Below are positions 38,923-52,313 of a stretch of DNA of 64,000 nucleotides, piece after piece. Location: positions 7,378,001 through 7,442,000 of the forward strand of contig NC_135774.1 of the NCBI RefSeq assembly GCF_028453695.1. The letters run 5' to 3'. Under the pieces are notes generated by a model. That model searched no databases. It saw only the letters and a program-made list of their open reading frames with translations, and was not told the origin of the DNA. Every line of letters begins with the position of its first letter. The stretch's first letter is position 1. Both the position numbers and the translations under genes were made by a program. The stretch is from Augochlora pura. Taxonomy: Eukaryota > Arthropoda > Insecta > Hymenoptera > Halictidae.

Positions 38923-39156
38923 CTTTTTCATTCGAAACTATTTTAATTCGAAATACAATACATGTTTCCTGATTTACAGTAATTCTATTTTTGCACGATT
39001 TGTTGCGATTTATGCATATGAAGTTGAATTTATTCGCAAGTACAATATTTGCAACTTTAACAGTTGTTTTTTAATATTTACGACTCCGATAGCGTTAAAG
39101 CAATTTCTGATACTGGTATAGCAATATTCAGGGGCGCCTCAGAGTCGTCAAAGGGG
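38923..39156. mobile_element. TTAA element, family A, old copy
   Basis: The left end CCTTTTTCATTCGAAACTAT after a decayed TCAA resembles the family start. The right end GGGGCGCCTCAGAGTCGTC is followed by AAAGGGG and TTAA (39157-39160), as in the other copies. It is non-coding and lies in the long intron. Confidence 0.6.
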
Positions 39157-39794
39157 TTAAGACTATGCTCACGGATGCATAAAACTGCGAAATGCACTAA
39201 AACGCGTACAACAGAAGAATATATTTTCGAGATGAAATAATACTTTAAAGTGAAGAATGTATGCATCGAACTAATACAACGAGGATCTGTAATACCATCC
39301 TGAACCTGCTTGTTTAACTTGACTTACAAGTCCAACAGGAACCTAATTATTTCTACACTGTCGCGACTACAGATAATGAACTATGCAGGAACATCACCTT
39401 GAACTGCAAAGTATCTGCATGTCTGAATTATCCAAGAAGAGTAAACTCTCTCCTCATATTCTCCTTGATCATACTAAATGATTATGAAGACTATGGCTTT
39501 TAAGAATTCTTGAATATCGACTTGTCTTCTGCGAATTAAAGTCAGTCATTAACAAATGTAACTATACTTCCTGATAACGATCTCTTCGTCCCCAACGTTT
39601 CAGTCTCTCTACTGACTCTATTCGAAGTTTTTAAAGAAGAATTTATACTTTTCTCTATGTTCTCTGCCGGTGTCGAGCGAGCTTTGTTAAAAATTACTCC
39701 GTACATTTCGCAACAATAGTCACATTTCTCTACGAACTTTTAACTTCTACTGCCAGATTTCAACTTTTGCCCTCAGATGTTCGACTTTCCACTC

Positions 39795-39797
<3 letters not shown>

Positions 39798-39829
<32 letters not shown>
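39798..39829. repeat. (CT)n microsatellite
   Basis: A pure dinucleotide run of about 16 units in the long intron. Confidence 0.9.
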
Positions 39830-39833
<4 letters not shown>

Positions 39834-41144
39834 CTACCTTGGATCTTCTTTTATGAGGACGATATTTTACAGAGAAAACACTCGGCGTTCAGTGAAGTCC
39901 GTTAGAGATCAACGTCTCAGATACTTACTCGTTTCTATAGTAACTAACTTCTTACTTGTTTCTATAGTAACTAACTTTTTCCTCGTTTCTATTGCAATTA
40001 AATGAAGTCACCGCGAATCTTCGTATTTCAGCCTCATTTACATTCTCTATATAAACAGTCATTTTTACGCCAAATTAATACAAACGTATCTATTTTGAGT
40101 ACACTTCCTAAAAGTTGTTTAGGTATTCTAAATAATAAATTAGGTATTACGAAAGTTATAACAGAGATTTTTGCTTAAGTGGGTACGATTATGGCAACCC
40201 CCCTTACATTTTGAATCTGCACTAATCGATTTTATTTCTTAATATTTTCTTACGTGATATTCGATTTTCGGTGCCAACGATTTTGATTGTTGTCCAGAAC
40301 ATATCATTCTTCAACAAAATGTTCAAACATATTATTATTTCATGATAAATTAGGAGAAATATGAAAATAAAGTATGATCGAAGCATGATATCGCAGTAAT
40401 CGATACATTTACCCTATTTCTGGGATGACTGACAAACGTTTTTTTTTTAAGTAAAAATCAAATCAAGGTGCAAATAAATTAACAAACACTGCCTTAATGG
40501 CAGCTTCTTCCAAGTACTAAAAGTTATGGTTCCAGGAGATCACTGTAATAACTTCTTCTCTGACGAATATTTTATTTGAAATATTTGCTACTTAAAACTG
40601 TAACCGATACCCTTGATACCAGCGTGTATTAATTCTTGCTTGGAAAACTTTTCTTTTAATCTCGGTAATCGAGGAAGTTAGCGAACACAGCTCACAATGA
40701 CCTGAATTAGCAAACACAGCTTACAGAGATCTTAATTACTGAATAGCTTCTGTAAACGCACTAGATAAATATCACCAATCTGTTCCAGTGCGGCACGGTA
40801 GAGTAAAATTTTGTATCATTTCGTAATTCCATTGTAATACCTTATCATATTTTTAGTACTCATATTTATGATTCAATGTTTTTGCAATATTATTTGATTT
40901 CTTTTCAGAGAAGCTAGCAGAATTTTTTATTGAAAAGAACTGTAATATCTTTCATCAGTTTAAGGAAAGACACTACAGGTTACAAGCTAAAATTACAAAT
41001 TTATTATACGAAAATACTAGTAACTATGATGTAAATAGGTGTATGTTCGTCTGACATGAAGTTTTTGATCACAAATTTTTGTTTGCATTAATAAATTATT
41101 GTAATGGGAATTACAAAATAATTAATCATTTTTGTAAAGGGAAA

Positions 41145-41190
41145 AGTTACTTCAAATAAGTCAGTGACTTTTAAAACACCCTGTATAAGA
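41145..41190. mobile_element. Foldback MITE terminal fragment (right end)
   Basis: AAAAGTTACTTCAAATAAGT followed by CTTTTAAAACACCCTGTATA is the inverted end of the CAGGGTGTTTCAAAA family. No matching left arm is nearby. Confidence 0.5.
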
Positions 41191-42604
41191 CTACACAGTT
41201 AGAGTATGCACAGTAATTAAAAGATATTTCAGATTTGCAATATTTTAGTAATACAAAAGCGAAAATCAATACACAAAAAACTTTGTTGATGTTGTGAAAG
41301 ATCACAAAGAATCATAGAGGTGTTAATTTATTATTGATTGTTATAATGCAGTATTTTATACATTTTTGCAAATAGTGTGAATGGATGCAATATAAAACTG
41401 TAAAAACATTGAAAGAGTTCGAAATACTATCGCAGTGCTGACTTATTAAAATTATTGAAAATAAACATGAATTATTTAATTATCATTTCTTACAATTGTA
41501 GGATCAGAAACTTTAGCAATATTTGTTTCCTTCTATTTATTTTTCTAAGGATTCTAAGGATTTCAAAGATAATTTGTCATAGTAATGCTAGATCCATTGC
41601 ATTATAGTCGTTAAGTAGTCATTACTTTACAATATATTACTACAAGAAGTTAACGCAAAAAATTATTACAAAAAATTACTACGAGAAGTCGATGAACGAT
41701 AAGTTTCTACAAGAAATGATTATGAGAAATTGCTGTAGGGAATTACTACTGCAAATTGCAACAATAAATTATTGGATTTACAACAACAAGAATTGTTTTA
41801 ATTACTTTAACAATGAATCACTCACGCGAACAATAACATCGGATATTTATTTTTAACTTTTAATGGAGTAAAGTGTCAAATTTCTGTCGTTTCGAGATTG
41901 TCATTTTTCGGTGAACTTCGTTGAACACTGTAAATATCAGCAAACAGAAACGATACTCTTGGAATTGTATTTTACGTGCGAACACTTTAGTTATCTAGCA
42001 ATCGGACATTCTAAATGAAACAACTAACAATTCGTATGCGAGGGAACTAAATAACAATGTTATTCTGCAACATGCAGTCTCGTTATTTCAAAGCACAAGA
42101 GCATATACGAACATTATCTGACACCAAGTTGCAAAATGGGTTTAACAACTTTGTCCACCCGGGATACCGTCACCGTGATTAAAAATATGGAAAAACTTTC
42201 ATAAAACTGGAACAGCAACAATGGAGTAACAACGTTGCAAAGGTCATTTATTGTGAGTAAAAGCTGCCATGCGTATCAGCTACGTTTTCATTATATTATA
42301 ATAAGTGATAAGTTATATTTTTTCATCTTTATCGACGTACTTAATTTTAGTTCTTACAATTATCACTAGATTTGTGATCTCTTATTCTATCAACATGTTA
42401 AATATCAGATCAGTATACAATTATAATTTATAAATTGTTTAATTCATAAACTTATTATAATTTATGAATTTATAAATTTATTACAAACTCTGCAATCACA
42501 TATTAATAAAATATTCGGACCACTTTAAAAAGGAATAATTTTTAAATTTTTCTTTTCGAAAATTATATCAAAAAATTTAAATATATTTTTTTTATATTTC
42601 TTAT

Positions 42605-42983
42605 AAGATGTCGTAGAAGTCACTCGCAATGGGTCAATGAGAGGATCTTGAGATCATTTGAAGTAACTTCTTCCATAACGTAAATGTTTTGTCCTTGAGG
42701 TATTAACGAAGGACAGTGACCAATAAGAGACGACATCAATCGGCGCACAGTAGTCGAACGAACGAACGGACGGAACTCAATTCTGCTCATTGGCTAGGCC
42801 GACTCGCGTCAGTCAAGCTCGCCTCTTATTGGTTAATTTTTTTCGTTAATGATTCGTAAACAAAGCCACGTATTGCATTAACCCTAAGGAAAAAATTACT
42901 CCGAATGACCTGTACAACCATTTTCACCACTAACACCAAACACCAACTCATTTTCCAATTGCGAGTGACTTTTGCGACATCCA
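42605..42983. mobile_element. Foldback MITE, near-complete copy, 379 bp
   Basis: The ends GATGTCG.A.AAGTCACTCGCAAT are inverted at 42605-42630 and 42958-42983. The inner arms also pair: a TTTGAAGTAACTTCTTCC block and a GTGACCAATAAGAG block on the left match ATTACTCCGAATGA and CTCTTATTGGTTAA on the right. The middle is GC-richer and non-coding. Partial relatives occur at about 3171, 15320, 37738, 41145, 53617 and 58333. Confidence 0.75.
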
Positions 42984-44539
42984 GTACTGGGAGACATTTA
43001 AGTTTGTTTTGAAAATAGCAAGTTGTTAGAATGACAACAAAGGAATATGATGTTCTTTTAACTATTTTATATGTGTTTAGAGCGTAAATTCAGACAATGC
43101 ACACTGTAGGTCTCTGTAAGTGATGTGCATGAAAAATGCCTTCGAAATCGATTAATTATATTTTATATATCTTTCACCAGTTACAATACTGCAGCTTTTT
43201 ACTTTTCTCTAACTGTACGAAGCATGAAGACTTTTACGTCTTTCAATGTTTGTACATAAAATATATAGCATTAGCGTTAAACATAAAACTGAATTCAATC
43301 AAAAAATAAATAGCCTATCACGTAGAATAACACTGATTCATATTTAATCATTTGCAAGTAGTTCGTTTAACAACCAGTTTCGCAATTTTTAATGGACATT
43401 TTTTATTCTGTACAGTATAGAGAAAAATAGGAAGAAACTGGGAAACGTAATTTTCGTCGAATATGATGTTTTAAACCGGCCACATTTCGACAGATTTATT
43501 GCGTTTATTCAAATTTTTTTCAAAATGTCAAATATTTTACAGCTGATAGCTTAATGTATATTTTTACAAGAAGTGTGTAACTACTTTTTCGTTTCCATGA
43601 ATTTATAACATTTTATTCTCTGCTGCGTATCACGAATTCTACGAACGTAAGAAATTATATCCTCGATTAATCTGTACAGACTTTGTACTATGTATCTTTG
43701 ATTAATCAGCGTAATATAATTACCAATGAATTATTATTAAAGGAAGCTTATCTTTTATTTAGTATCTTAAAATCTTTAAGAAGATTGCATAACATAATTA
43801 CACAAATAAATGTTATTTAAACTAATTATTCGAATGAATTCTTTGTAATTCACTAATTATTCGTAACAAATAATTTTATCCATTTATTTCAGCAATTTTT
43901 TATTCTTTAATCGAATAAATTCTTTTATCGTTCAAGTAGAGATAAAATTCGTTTTATCTCCAAATAATGTTTCCCTGTGCTTACAATCGATGCCCGGGGG
44001 AATATTGTTTGAAAATAAAACGATTTTTATCGCCATTTGAACAGTTTATGTTAAAGTTATGCAATATAATTTCCATTGAATTATTAATAAAGTAAGCTTA
44101 TCTTTTATTTACTATTCTAGAATGTTTACAATTCATTTCGTAGAATCGTTTCGTAAATTAAAAGAAATATAAAGAAGGGTTGCATAACATAATTATTTAA
44201 ATAAATGTATGTTTAAAATAATTATTCGATTAAAATCTTTGTAATTCAATAATTATTCCTAAAAAATATTTAAAACAATATTTTATTCTTCATTCGAATA
44301 AATCATTGAAATAGAGATAGTAAAATTATTCGAACATAGTGAATTGTTTATAATCGTAATTAATTATATTTAGAAATATATTTGGTTTAGGCAAAATATA
44401 TGACCATATGAGATATAACTTCGAAGAGATGACACAATGTGGTAGCAATTCACCTCGCGAAGGTCCTGGAAGCTAAAATGAGACTTCAGTCCATATTAAA
44501 TTGCATTTTGTAACACGCAATTTTCATTAAAGAATACAA

Positions 44540-45460
44540 TAAAGTGCACGGTCGGAAGATACGCCGTTACACGTTTTTACGCATCTGTTTATCGATGACA
44601 TTCACCGATCGATCCAAGCAAACGGTCTCGTGAAATCCCATTTCCGTTGATCACGGAGTCGTAACGGACGTTTACTGCCATTTTCGAATAACGACGACAA
44701 TATTCACGGCATATAAAGAGATTTATCAACGCGCTAGAATAACTCATTCTTCACGGTGTCGTGATTCCACAGCATCGATATTCCGTAGTGGTGGAGAGGA
44801 AAATTAACCACTTAACAGGGGTGAAAGGGGACGGGGTGGGGGTTCGATGCAGGACGCACAACTTCGATAGAATCTTTAAGCGAATCCTGGGAAGTTCCTA
44901 ATGTGTTTGTCACCGACGGGCTGTTTAAAGAGTTTCTAACGGAGTTACAAGCGGTAGTTACCAGGGGAAAAAAAGTAAACGATTACGCGTCCGATAAAGT
45001 GTTCAACGGTTTGCTTTATTTCTGATTGAAGAGCGCCGTGCAGCAGCTTTAATGACAACGTTGTTTCAAGGTTTCCCTGTAAACGATCGATAAAAAATTG
45101 TGTTCCTGGGATAAATTACGTACTTACGGGGGTATTGGAGCATCGATGCATGGACTCTACATAGATATAAATACGCCACGTGAACAGCCATTTTTATAGG
45201 TGTTCGGAGGACTGGATGCGTGGAAAAGTAGCGATTACTCGCGTAGCTTTATAACCGGCTATCGGCGTGTTTATTAGATTCGACGGAACCATTTTACATT
45301 TTTATTCGATAATTTACGGATTCCCTGGATTGATCGACGAACCATTCTATATTTATGGTAACGTTGCAATCTACAAGCGGAATGGAAAATTGGCATTGTA
45401 AATAAATAAATGCGTCGAGAGGTAGCACTATCGAATGGAAGAGCATCATTTAATTATTCA
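44540..45460. other. GC-richer non-coding island in the long intron
   Basis: About 0.9 kb with many CpG-containing words (CGATCGATCC, CGTAACGGACG, GACGGGGTGGGGG) and no long open frame. It contrasts with very AT-rich sequence on both sides, which is typical of conserved non-coding DNA in insect introns, although conservation cannot be judged here. Confidence 0.35.
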
Positions 45461-45499
45461 GACCATTTTTCTTCCTGTCTGGGATTCAAAGCTATTGAC

Positions 45500-45895
45500 G
45501 ACCACTGATGCATTATATTATTATATTACGTTACAGTAAATTACATTAATTTATATTACATTGCATTTCACTAATTCGCATTGTATTACATTATATTGCA
45601 TTGCATTTTATTAATTTAAATGTTACATTAAATTACGTTAAATTACGTTATTTCACATTAAATTATATTCCATTTCATCATTCTATGTTACATTACATTG
45701 CTTCACATTCCTTTACATGAAATTACGTTTCACTTCATCATTTTTATATTACTAAATATATAAATAAATATTATTATTACTAAATTGCATTCCATTTCAT
45801 CACTACGTTATATTACATTGCTTTACATTCCTTTATATGAAATTATGTTTTACTTCACCATTTTATATCATATTAGATTGCATTACATATACGAA
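45500..45895. repeat. TTACA-rich low-complexity block with an internal 121-bp duplication
   Basis: Repeated ACATTA, TTACGTTA and TTGCATT words cover the block. A stretch starting CCATTTCATC at about 45670 recurs at about 45791 with the same following order (ACATTGCTT, CACATTCC or TACATTCC, ATGAAATTA). Confidence 0.7.
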
Positions 45896-46540
45896 TAAAA
45901 TTTTAATAATTATAACAATCCCGATCCTTATTTGGTAGAACTTACGAGTTTCGAGGCGAGTATTGTTTAATATTTTATCTTAAATTCAAAAATGCTAAAG
46001 TTATTCATTACTAAATAGTTATATTTCTTTCATTATTTTAAATTATTCTAGAAAAACAGAATCACGTTCCTAATGTATGGTTTATTATTCAAACATTTCG
46101 TATTTAAAATATAGATTTTTCTCTTTTAATGTAGATACAATATCTTTCCATTGTATTTAGCTGATTAAGGAACCATTATTTAACATTCGATCAATTTCAA
46201 GCATTACGACGTAAAAGTCTAAGAATGGTAAAATGTGAGTTGTAAAATTGCGAAGAATTTGATCAATAAAATAGAAAAATAAAGTCAACAAACGTTCTAA
46301 AATATGGCCTAATACTTTCCTCTGGACTTTGCTTCGCCAAATATTTTTTTCTCAGCATTGTTTTCTTTATTCGCTGTATTTTTCAAGATAATAAACTAAA
46401 CTCTTAATTTTATACGTATGTCGTAGCATTTTAAGTGCAGACAATTTCGTTACTATTGCTTCTGGCTAAATACTTATTGCCAGGGGTAGTATACATTCTT
46501 CCTTAACACTGTAAAACTAAAAACATTCGAATAAAGATGA

Positions 46541-46757
46541 TTATTGCGCAACGTCTTTTTTCATATCGATAAGAATACTGGCAGTCATGGTCCCTAGATT
46601 ATTCGATTGAAATTCGCTTGCGAATTCCGGCGTCGATGATCGCGTAATAAACGTGTTCTCGGAAATGGAGCTGCAATCTAAACGCAATTTATTTAGGTCG
46701 TTGTTGGAGCGTCGTAGAAGCATCGCGGCGTCACCCACTTTTCCTAAGATAATACCT
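46541..46757 (-). CDS. Doubtful minus-strand exon candidate
   Basis: On the minus strand a frame of about 70 codons ends at a TAA at the 46541 side. Its codon composition is more balanced than its surroundings. The predicted segment begins near KVGDAAMLLRRSNNDLNKL and ends SILIDMKKDVAQ. A possible acceptor ATCTTAG lies at about 46744-46750 (minus strand). I see no known domain, no clear polyadenylation site and no partner exon. It could be a terminal exon of an antisense gene nested in the long intron, or chance in a GC-richer patch. Confidence 0.25.
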
Positions 46758-47114
46758 GTCACAGCTGTGATCGGCTTTTGCCCGACACAATGGAAATGAG
46801 AATGTGGCCATCATTCGCAACAATGTCTGTCTCATTCTCCCCCGTTCCTCGCGTGCCAGTAATAAAAAGCGAGCGTCTACAAGCAAAAATAAATGTCTAT
46901 CGGCTAACCGGCTAATTAACTCACGCGTACCTAAGCGCAAGAACCCTGTGTGCCGCTCGCATATTTTTATCTGGACACTGTTGGCGATAAAAAAGCGATC
47001 GTGTTTTCTGCTCTTCAATCCTTTCGGTACGGAACGGTTTTGTCCGGCGGACAAAGCGTGATATATGTATAGTTCGGTTGCCGAGACAGCGGCGTAACTC
47101 GAAAACCACGGATT

Positions 47115-47118
<4 letters not shown>

Positions 47119-47153
<35 letters not shown>

Positions 47154-47201
47154 GAGGTGTTATGGGGCGGGGCGGGGGGGGGGGGGGGGGGGGGGGGGGG
47201 G
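47119..47201. repeat. Two long G homopolymer tracts
   Basis: 34 consecutive G (47119-47152) and 28 consecutive G (47174-47201) are separated by a short GAGAGG...GGGGCGGGGC linker. Read on the other strand they give polyproline frames, which I treat as artefacts of the repeat. The tracts could form G-quadruplexes, and their lengths may be affected by sequencing or assembly error. Confidence 0.9.
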
Positions 47202-48624
47202 CGAGTTTGGAAGTTCGAAATTGTTTTAACATTGCATCGACGTCGTTAGATTGCCAATTTTATGCATCGGCGACAAAAATCATTTCAAACGATATTACAT
47301 AATGCAGGCGTCGAAAGAATTTCGAAACACTGCTATGTTAGTTTCAAAGCAAACTTAATTTTCTTTTGTAGAATTGATCTTATTTGTATTGTAATGTAAA
47401 ACATGTAAAGATACACGTACTTCTTCAAGTTTAATACAATTGACTTGGAAAAAAACTGCAGAAAATTTAAAAAATTCTTGTCGGTTTCTCAAATATATTC
47501 GACTTCCTATAATTGTAATACTTTTGGAGCAGAGTGTATTTATCGCATTAAATGCAGTACACTCCGAAAGTATTGAAAAACTCACAGAAAACTTTATGTG
47601 TATTGTCGACGACTCGATGCCATAAAACCGAATACTAAATACAAAACATTAGCTAATTGAAAAAATTATATTTTTAAAAAATTATGTTTTTATTTCAATT
47701 AAATTACAAATTTATTTAATATTCTGCAAGTGTTCTAATAGTTTTGATAGGTTATGTATATGTAAGGGGGCACAATAGTTGCATTATAAAACGAAATTAA
47801 CTGTTATTAAAACCCTAAAATAAAAATTCAGAAACACCATAAAATAATCAAAGGGAAAATTAATTCTTCCGTATTTATGAGACAAATCCAGTATCTAACA
47901 ACATATTCACAAATGATCGATGTTGGTAAGATGGGAATATATTTATTATTGAAACTACTTGTCATTAAACACAGTTTTCCTTATTGAATAATATTTGAAT
48001 AATCAACGACCGTAAAGTAAAATCTGAAGATCTTGGTAAGCCATAAGAAATAATTAAAGCGATCGTTTCTCTGTTCGACTGTCAATAATATTACGAATAC
48101 CGTGGCGATTCCCTCGTGTATTACTAATTCTATAAATCCGTTTATCAGCTTCGACGTTTCTGCCGGAGTTACAACGTTCTTGTTCGTGCCAAACAAATTA
48201 GCATAATAATTCGGATCCTAGAGATCAATGTATTATTATAGATTTTTGGTAAACATGTGTATTCATAGTGCCATGATATGCAAACCCAATACCAATTAAC
48301 GTGCCATGAACCACAATATGTAACACAGCCATCAACGAAATCGTTTACAATTAGCGCGTTGCGACTGATTTGTAAAGCGACCACTTACGATGGGTAAATT
48401 GATTCGCTATGTGTCGGCTTAATCGCCGCCCATTTAGGATATATTTACATATCAAAGCCGAGCTAAGAGAAAAAAGTGAAGGTAAACAAACGAAGTGAAT
48501 CACAAATTGTAATAGATTCTAACCATTCGATAAGTGTATTAAGGGTTTACGATAGTATTCTGTGAATTGTACTTGCAACATTTGACAAGAGAATTACTAC
48601 GCTAATATTATTTTTATCTGAAAT

Positions 48625-49085
48625 GTCGCAAGATAGCTTTTAAAATTTCAATTGGCAATATTTTTAGCAAAAACGTTCAATTTTAATGAACCATTATTTT
48701 TATCGAAAGGATTCGATTATATTTTGTTGAAATATTTTAGTTGCACCCTGTTTTTAACGGCGAAGTCAAAATAACTCTCTTCAAAATTTGAATGTAACAT
48801 TATTTTTAGCAAAAGAGTCGAAAGGTGTATCTAAAATTTTCATTTGACCTTACTTTTACCGAAAGAGTCGAAGCACATCTACTGAAATTTTAATTGAATC
48901 CTATGTTTACTAAACAGGTCCAACAGCAGATTTACTTTAATTTTAATTTGGCGCTGTTTTCAGCAACGGGGTCAAAATACAGCTTTGAAAATTTTATTTT
49001 AACACGATTTTATTTTAGGAATCGCAAAACAGTTTTTAAAAGTTCCATATAAAGCTATTTTTATCAAATGGGTCAAAAAACAGTA
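48625..49085. repeat. Degenerate tandem repeat, about 51-bp unit, array 2
   Basis: About eight units with the same order of blocks as array 1 (AAAATTTTCATTTGACC, TTACTTTTACCGAAAGAGTC and so on). It lies in the long intron, same orientation as array 1. Confidence 0.72.
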
Positions 49086-49471
49086 CCTTAATCACACATC
49101 TTGAATTTTTTAGTTTTCATATTAGGAATTTGTGTTATCTCATCTTATGGAAGGTTGTTAGATCTGCAGTGAAGATATAATTATGTAATTATTAATCTGT
49201 TGATTTATATATATTATAGAGTGTACGCAACATTTTTGAGTCAAAATTAGTTATCAATTTCTTGTGCGTACCTTATCAAAATGTGCACTGAGATAATCTA
49301 AAAGAAACACCAAAATAACTATTCAGGTATTAAAGGCTTATGTAGGGTGATTCAGTTAAATTAGATATCTAAATTATTTCCGTTCTTAGAAGGAAATGAC
49401 AGTGTTACTTAAGTGATGTCGAAGCGTGCATCTGGCGATAACAAAGAATCGTTTCACTAAGGTCAATTTAA

Positions 49472-49710
49472 CCCTTTGCACTCGAAGCCATTTTAGCTCT
49501 AAATCTAAAATAATTTTTCTGTCTTATAGTATTTTTATTTCGAGCGACGAAGTGTATTTTATATATACCAAATTAATTCTCATTGTTCATACTAACTGTG
49601 CCATATTTAACAATTTTTCTAAAATTAAACATTGTTGCTATAAAAATTATTTTAAAGGGTAAAAGAACAATATTAGTGGTGCCTGAGAGTCACCATTCGA
49701 GTGCAAAGGG
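49472..49710. mobile_element. TTAA element, family A (piggyBac-like MITE), 239 bp
   Basis: It is flanked by TTAA at 49468-49471 and 49711-49714. The 15-bp termini CCCTTTGCACTCGAA are perfect inverted repeats. TTAA targets and CCC-starting ends are the hallmark of piggyBac-type elements. There is no coding capacity. Relatives lie at 27187 and 38923. It sits in the long intron. Confidence 0.85.
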
Positions 49711-51436
49711 TTAATGATTTTTTCATGTTCGTCGACATTTTTTGCTCATTAATATTCATTTTTTGTAGCGAGATGTTGTTACTTGCACAACATCCAGATA
49801 ATTTTAATGTCCTCTAAATCATCGTGTTATTTATCTTATTCTACTACAAATGCTCCAAGTGCCGAGTACCGTTCTATACTCTTTAACTTTTAATTTATTT
49901 ATTAATCATCGAAGCCATGATATTACAAATAGTTTTTCTATGTCATGCTATAAAAACTAAACTCTACTCAACAAAGAAATGTCGATGACCATGAAAAAAA
50001 TCATTAAAGTGACTTTGTCATTTTTTTTCCTACCTTTCCTAGTGACGGAAATAATAAGATGTTTATTTTAAGTAAATCGTGTTCTATCTATTGCCATGTA
50101 CAAAAAAAATGTCAATACTTTAGTATGTTTTAATTTTTTCATTTAGTATTTTTATGTTCACATTTTTTCGAATTTTACGTACAGATTGATCCATTATATT
50201 GATAAATACGCATAGGCAGCAATTTGAAATTTAAACATCGAAATGCTGTAAGAGTTATTTCTATATCTGCGTAAACCTCGATCTTTCGTATCAATTGTAA
50301 ATAAATATAGAAAGTGGCTTTCATTTAAAAAATCCGAACATCTATGCATATGTATGCTGAATATTTAAATGACTTGCTAGGAAGAATGAAAAACGCGTAT
50401 TTTTGAATAGCAGACGCGGAAGGAATATCCACAAATGTAAATTTCCAATTGTAAATCATCGGGCGCTGACAATGATAAATGCGCAGCCAGTGGGAAAAAT
50501 AAAAGATGGACTTCCATGACACGAAAACGTAGTTGGAGTTTTACATGCATTATAAGTGTCAACAGGTGCAAGCTTAAATGCTGTGACTGCTAAAGATGCG
50601 CCTGATGCACGGTGGAATTTACATTTGCATTTGAAAAACGTCTGTTATATAATTTATTGTCAGTTGTTATTAAAAGAAAAAAGGTTTATTTGAGATAACA
50701 GTCAGTTCATTTAATTCGTATATCATTGAATACGTTGCTTTGTACGGTGTGGAACTGTTGGAAACGAGCATAGAGTGACAAAAAAGAAAGAATGCTGAAC
50801 TGTAGACGTTGGATTATTTATTTGAACAGAGCTAATGATGTAGAACTTCAGCCAATTAACGCGACGCTGCAGGAATTTCTTGGCTATTTGTGATCGAAAT
50901 GAAACATCACATCAATCAAACGTACGTTTGCTACCCTTTATTTAGAATTTGAGATCATTTTTGCCTACATTATTACATATGCATAATACATTGTTGAAAT
51001 ATATTTAGTTTGGAACAAAATATATTTTTTACATTTTGGATTTTCAATTGTTATAAGACAAGCGTGGCAGCATTCGATTCGAACGAAAAATGGTAGTTCT
51101 GGCGAATTTTATGCATTTCATGTAAACATAAGTAAATATTTACATTTAAGAAAATTAAGATAATTCAACACAGTCAATATTATTATCTTCAAGTCATCGA
51201 AATTACTAGAGGAACAATGAAATTTCCATTTTACTCTCGATTGCTGCAGTTCGTAAAGAACATTTTGTACAAAAATTTGTACAAAATACAATTACATTTA
51301 TACATTTATACAATTATTTAATTATTTATTTAATTATTTGTACATTTATACAATTAGGCTGTATTTAAAGCACTTTATTAGCAATGTATGCAACACAAGC
51401 AGTTCAATTTTTATTAAATTTTTGAACATGTGCAGA

Positions 51437-51556
51437 GTATTCAGAAAGGTTGAGATCAAACTTCTATTATGCCTTACTGAAATCAAATAGATGGAAGAAG
51501 TTCATAGATACTCATGTACGAAGATGTTTCATTGAAAAAATGTGAAATTCTAAAGA
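51437..51556. repeat. Dispersed repeat, family E, copy 2
   Basis: It starts GTATTCAGAAAGGTTGAGAT and follows the same order of words as the copy at 35871. Both lie in the long intron in the same orientation. Confidence 0.55.
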
Positions 51557-51660
51557 TATTTATGATTTATTGTACTAGTTACAAAGTAAACTTCAATTAA
51601 ATAGATGTAAAACAATGGTATCATCTAAAGAATATAATAATAATATAGAACTAGCTTTAA

Positions 51661-51735
51661 GTTAATACTAATAATTCCGGGACGAATACTACTAATACTA
51701 ATACGTTAATACTAATAATTCCGGGACGAAATAAA
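51661..51735. repeat. Short direct duplication, about 44-bp unit
   Basis: GTTAATACTAATAATTCCGG and the following GACGAA occur twice, separated by CTACTAATACTAATAC. Confidence 0.8.
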
Positions 51736-52086
51736 ATCAATTCGCAATTAGTATAACTAAATAAATAAAACATAATAAATAAATGCTATTTTTATTTCGC
51801 ATAAAAATCTACAATATCATTGTTAAAATGCTCCAAAATTTCTGTCCCTGCAAAAATGCAGGTTTCCATCTGTATTGGAAATAATAGTAAATGCATTTTG
51901 AATAAATCCCCATTATTGATTGATATCCTGTTTCTATTGTATTTTTGCAAACCAACGCCTATATTAGTTTCGAACGCTTATATCGTTTTAATAAAGCATT
52001 TTCGGGCATGAGTTTATTTGAACTTCCATTATCTATTTAACCTCAATAATAAATTTGTTCTCAACCTTCTGGTTGACGAAAATGAG

Positions 52087-52246
52087 TGTAGTTCTCGCGT
52101 GACAAGGAGAGGCACCTTTGTGTTTATATTTCCCAACCTTCGTCACCGTTTTCAGCCAATACTGATCGATATCAGTGGCAATAAGACATCTAGTAAGAGG
52201 GGGAATGTAAACACGGAGTTGCTTTCTTGTCGCGTGAAGGCTATAC
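52087..52246. mobile_element. TATAG-ended MITE (family D)
   Basis: TGTAGTTCTCGCGTGACAAG on the left and CTTGTCGCGTGAAGGCTATA on the right are inverted ends. The GGCACCTTTGTGTTTATATT block on the left pairs with GGGAATGTAAACACGGAGTT on the right. Confidence 0.7.
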
Positions 52247-52313
52247 ATGAAGATGAAATTTAACATAGGAAGTAAGTCCTCCATTATCCGATTATTCGCG
52301 TTGCTCTGTTTAA

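Larger units (their letters stand above)
39157..42604. other. Intronic, no exon seen
   Basis: AT-rich intron sequence with the CT microsatellite and one MITE end. Short repeated phrases occur (AACTAACTTCTTACTTGTTT-like near 39940; TACAAGAAGTTAACG-like near 41640-41720), which suggests small local duplications. No exon with matching phase was found. Confidence 0.4.

Noticed and set aside
47078..47302. Polyglycine and polyproline frames
   Set aside because: Produced by the G homopolymers; no coding signal outside the runs.
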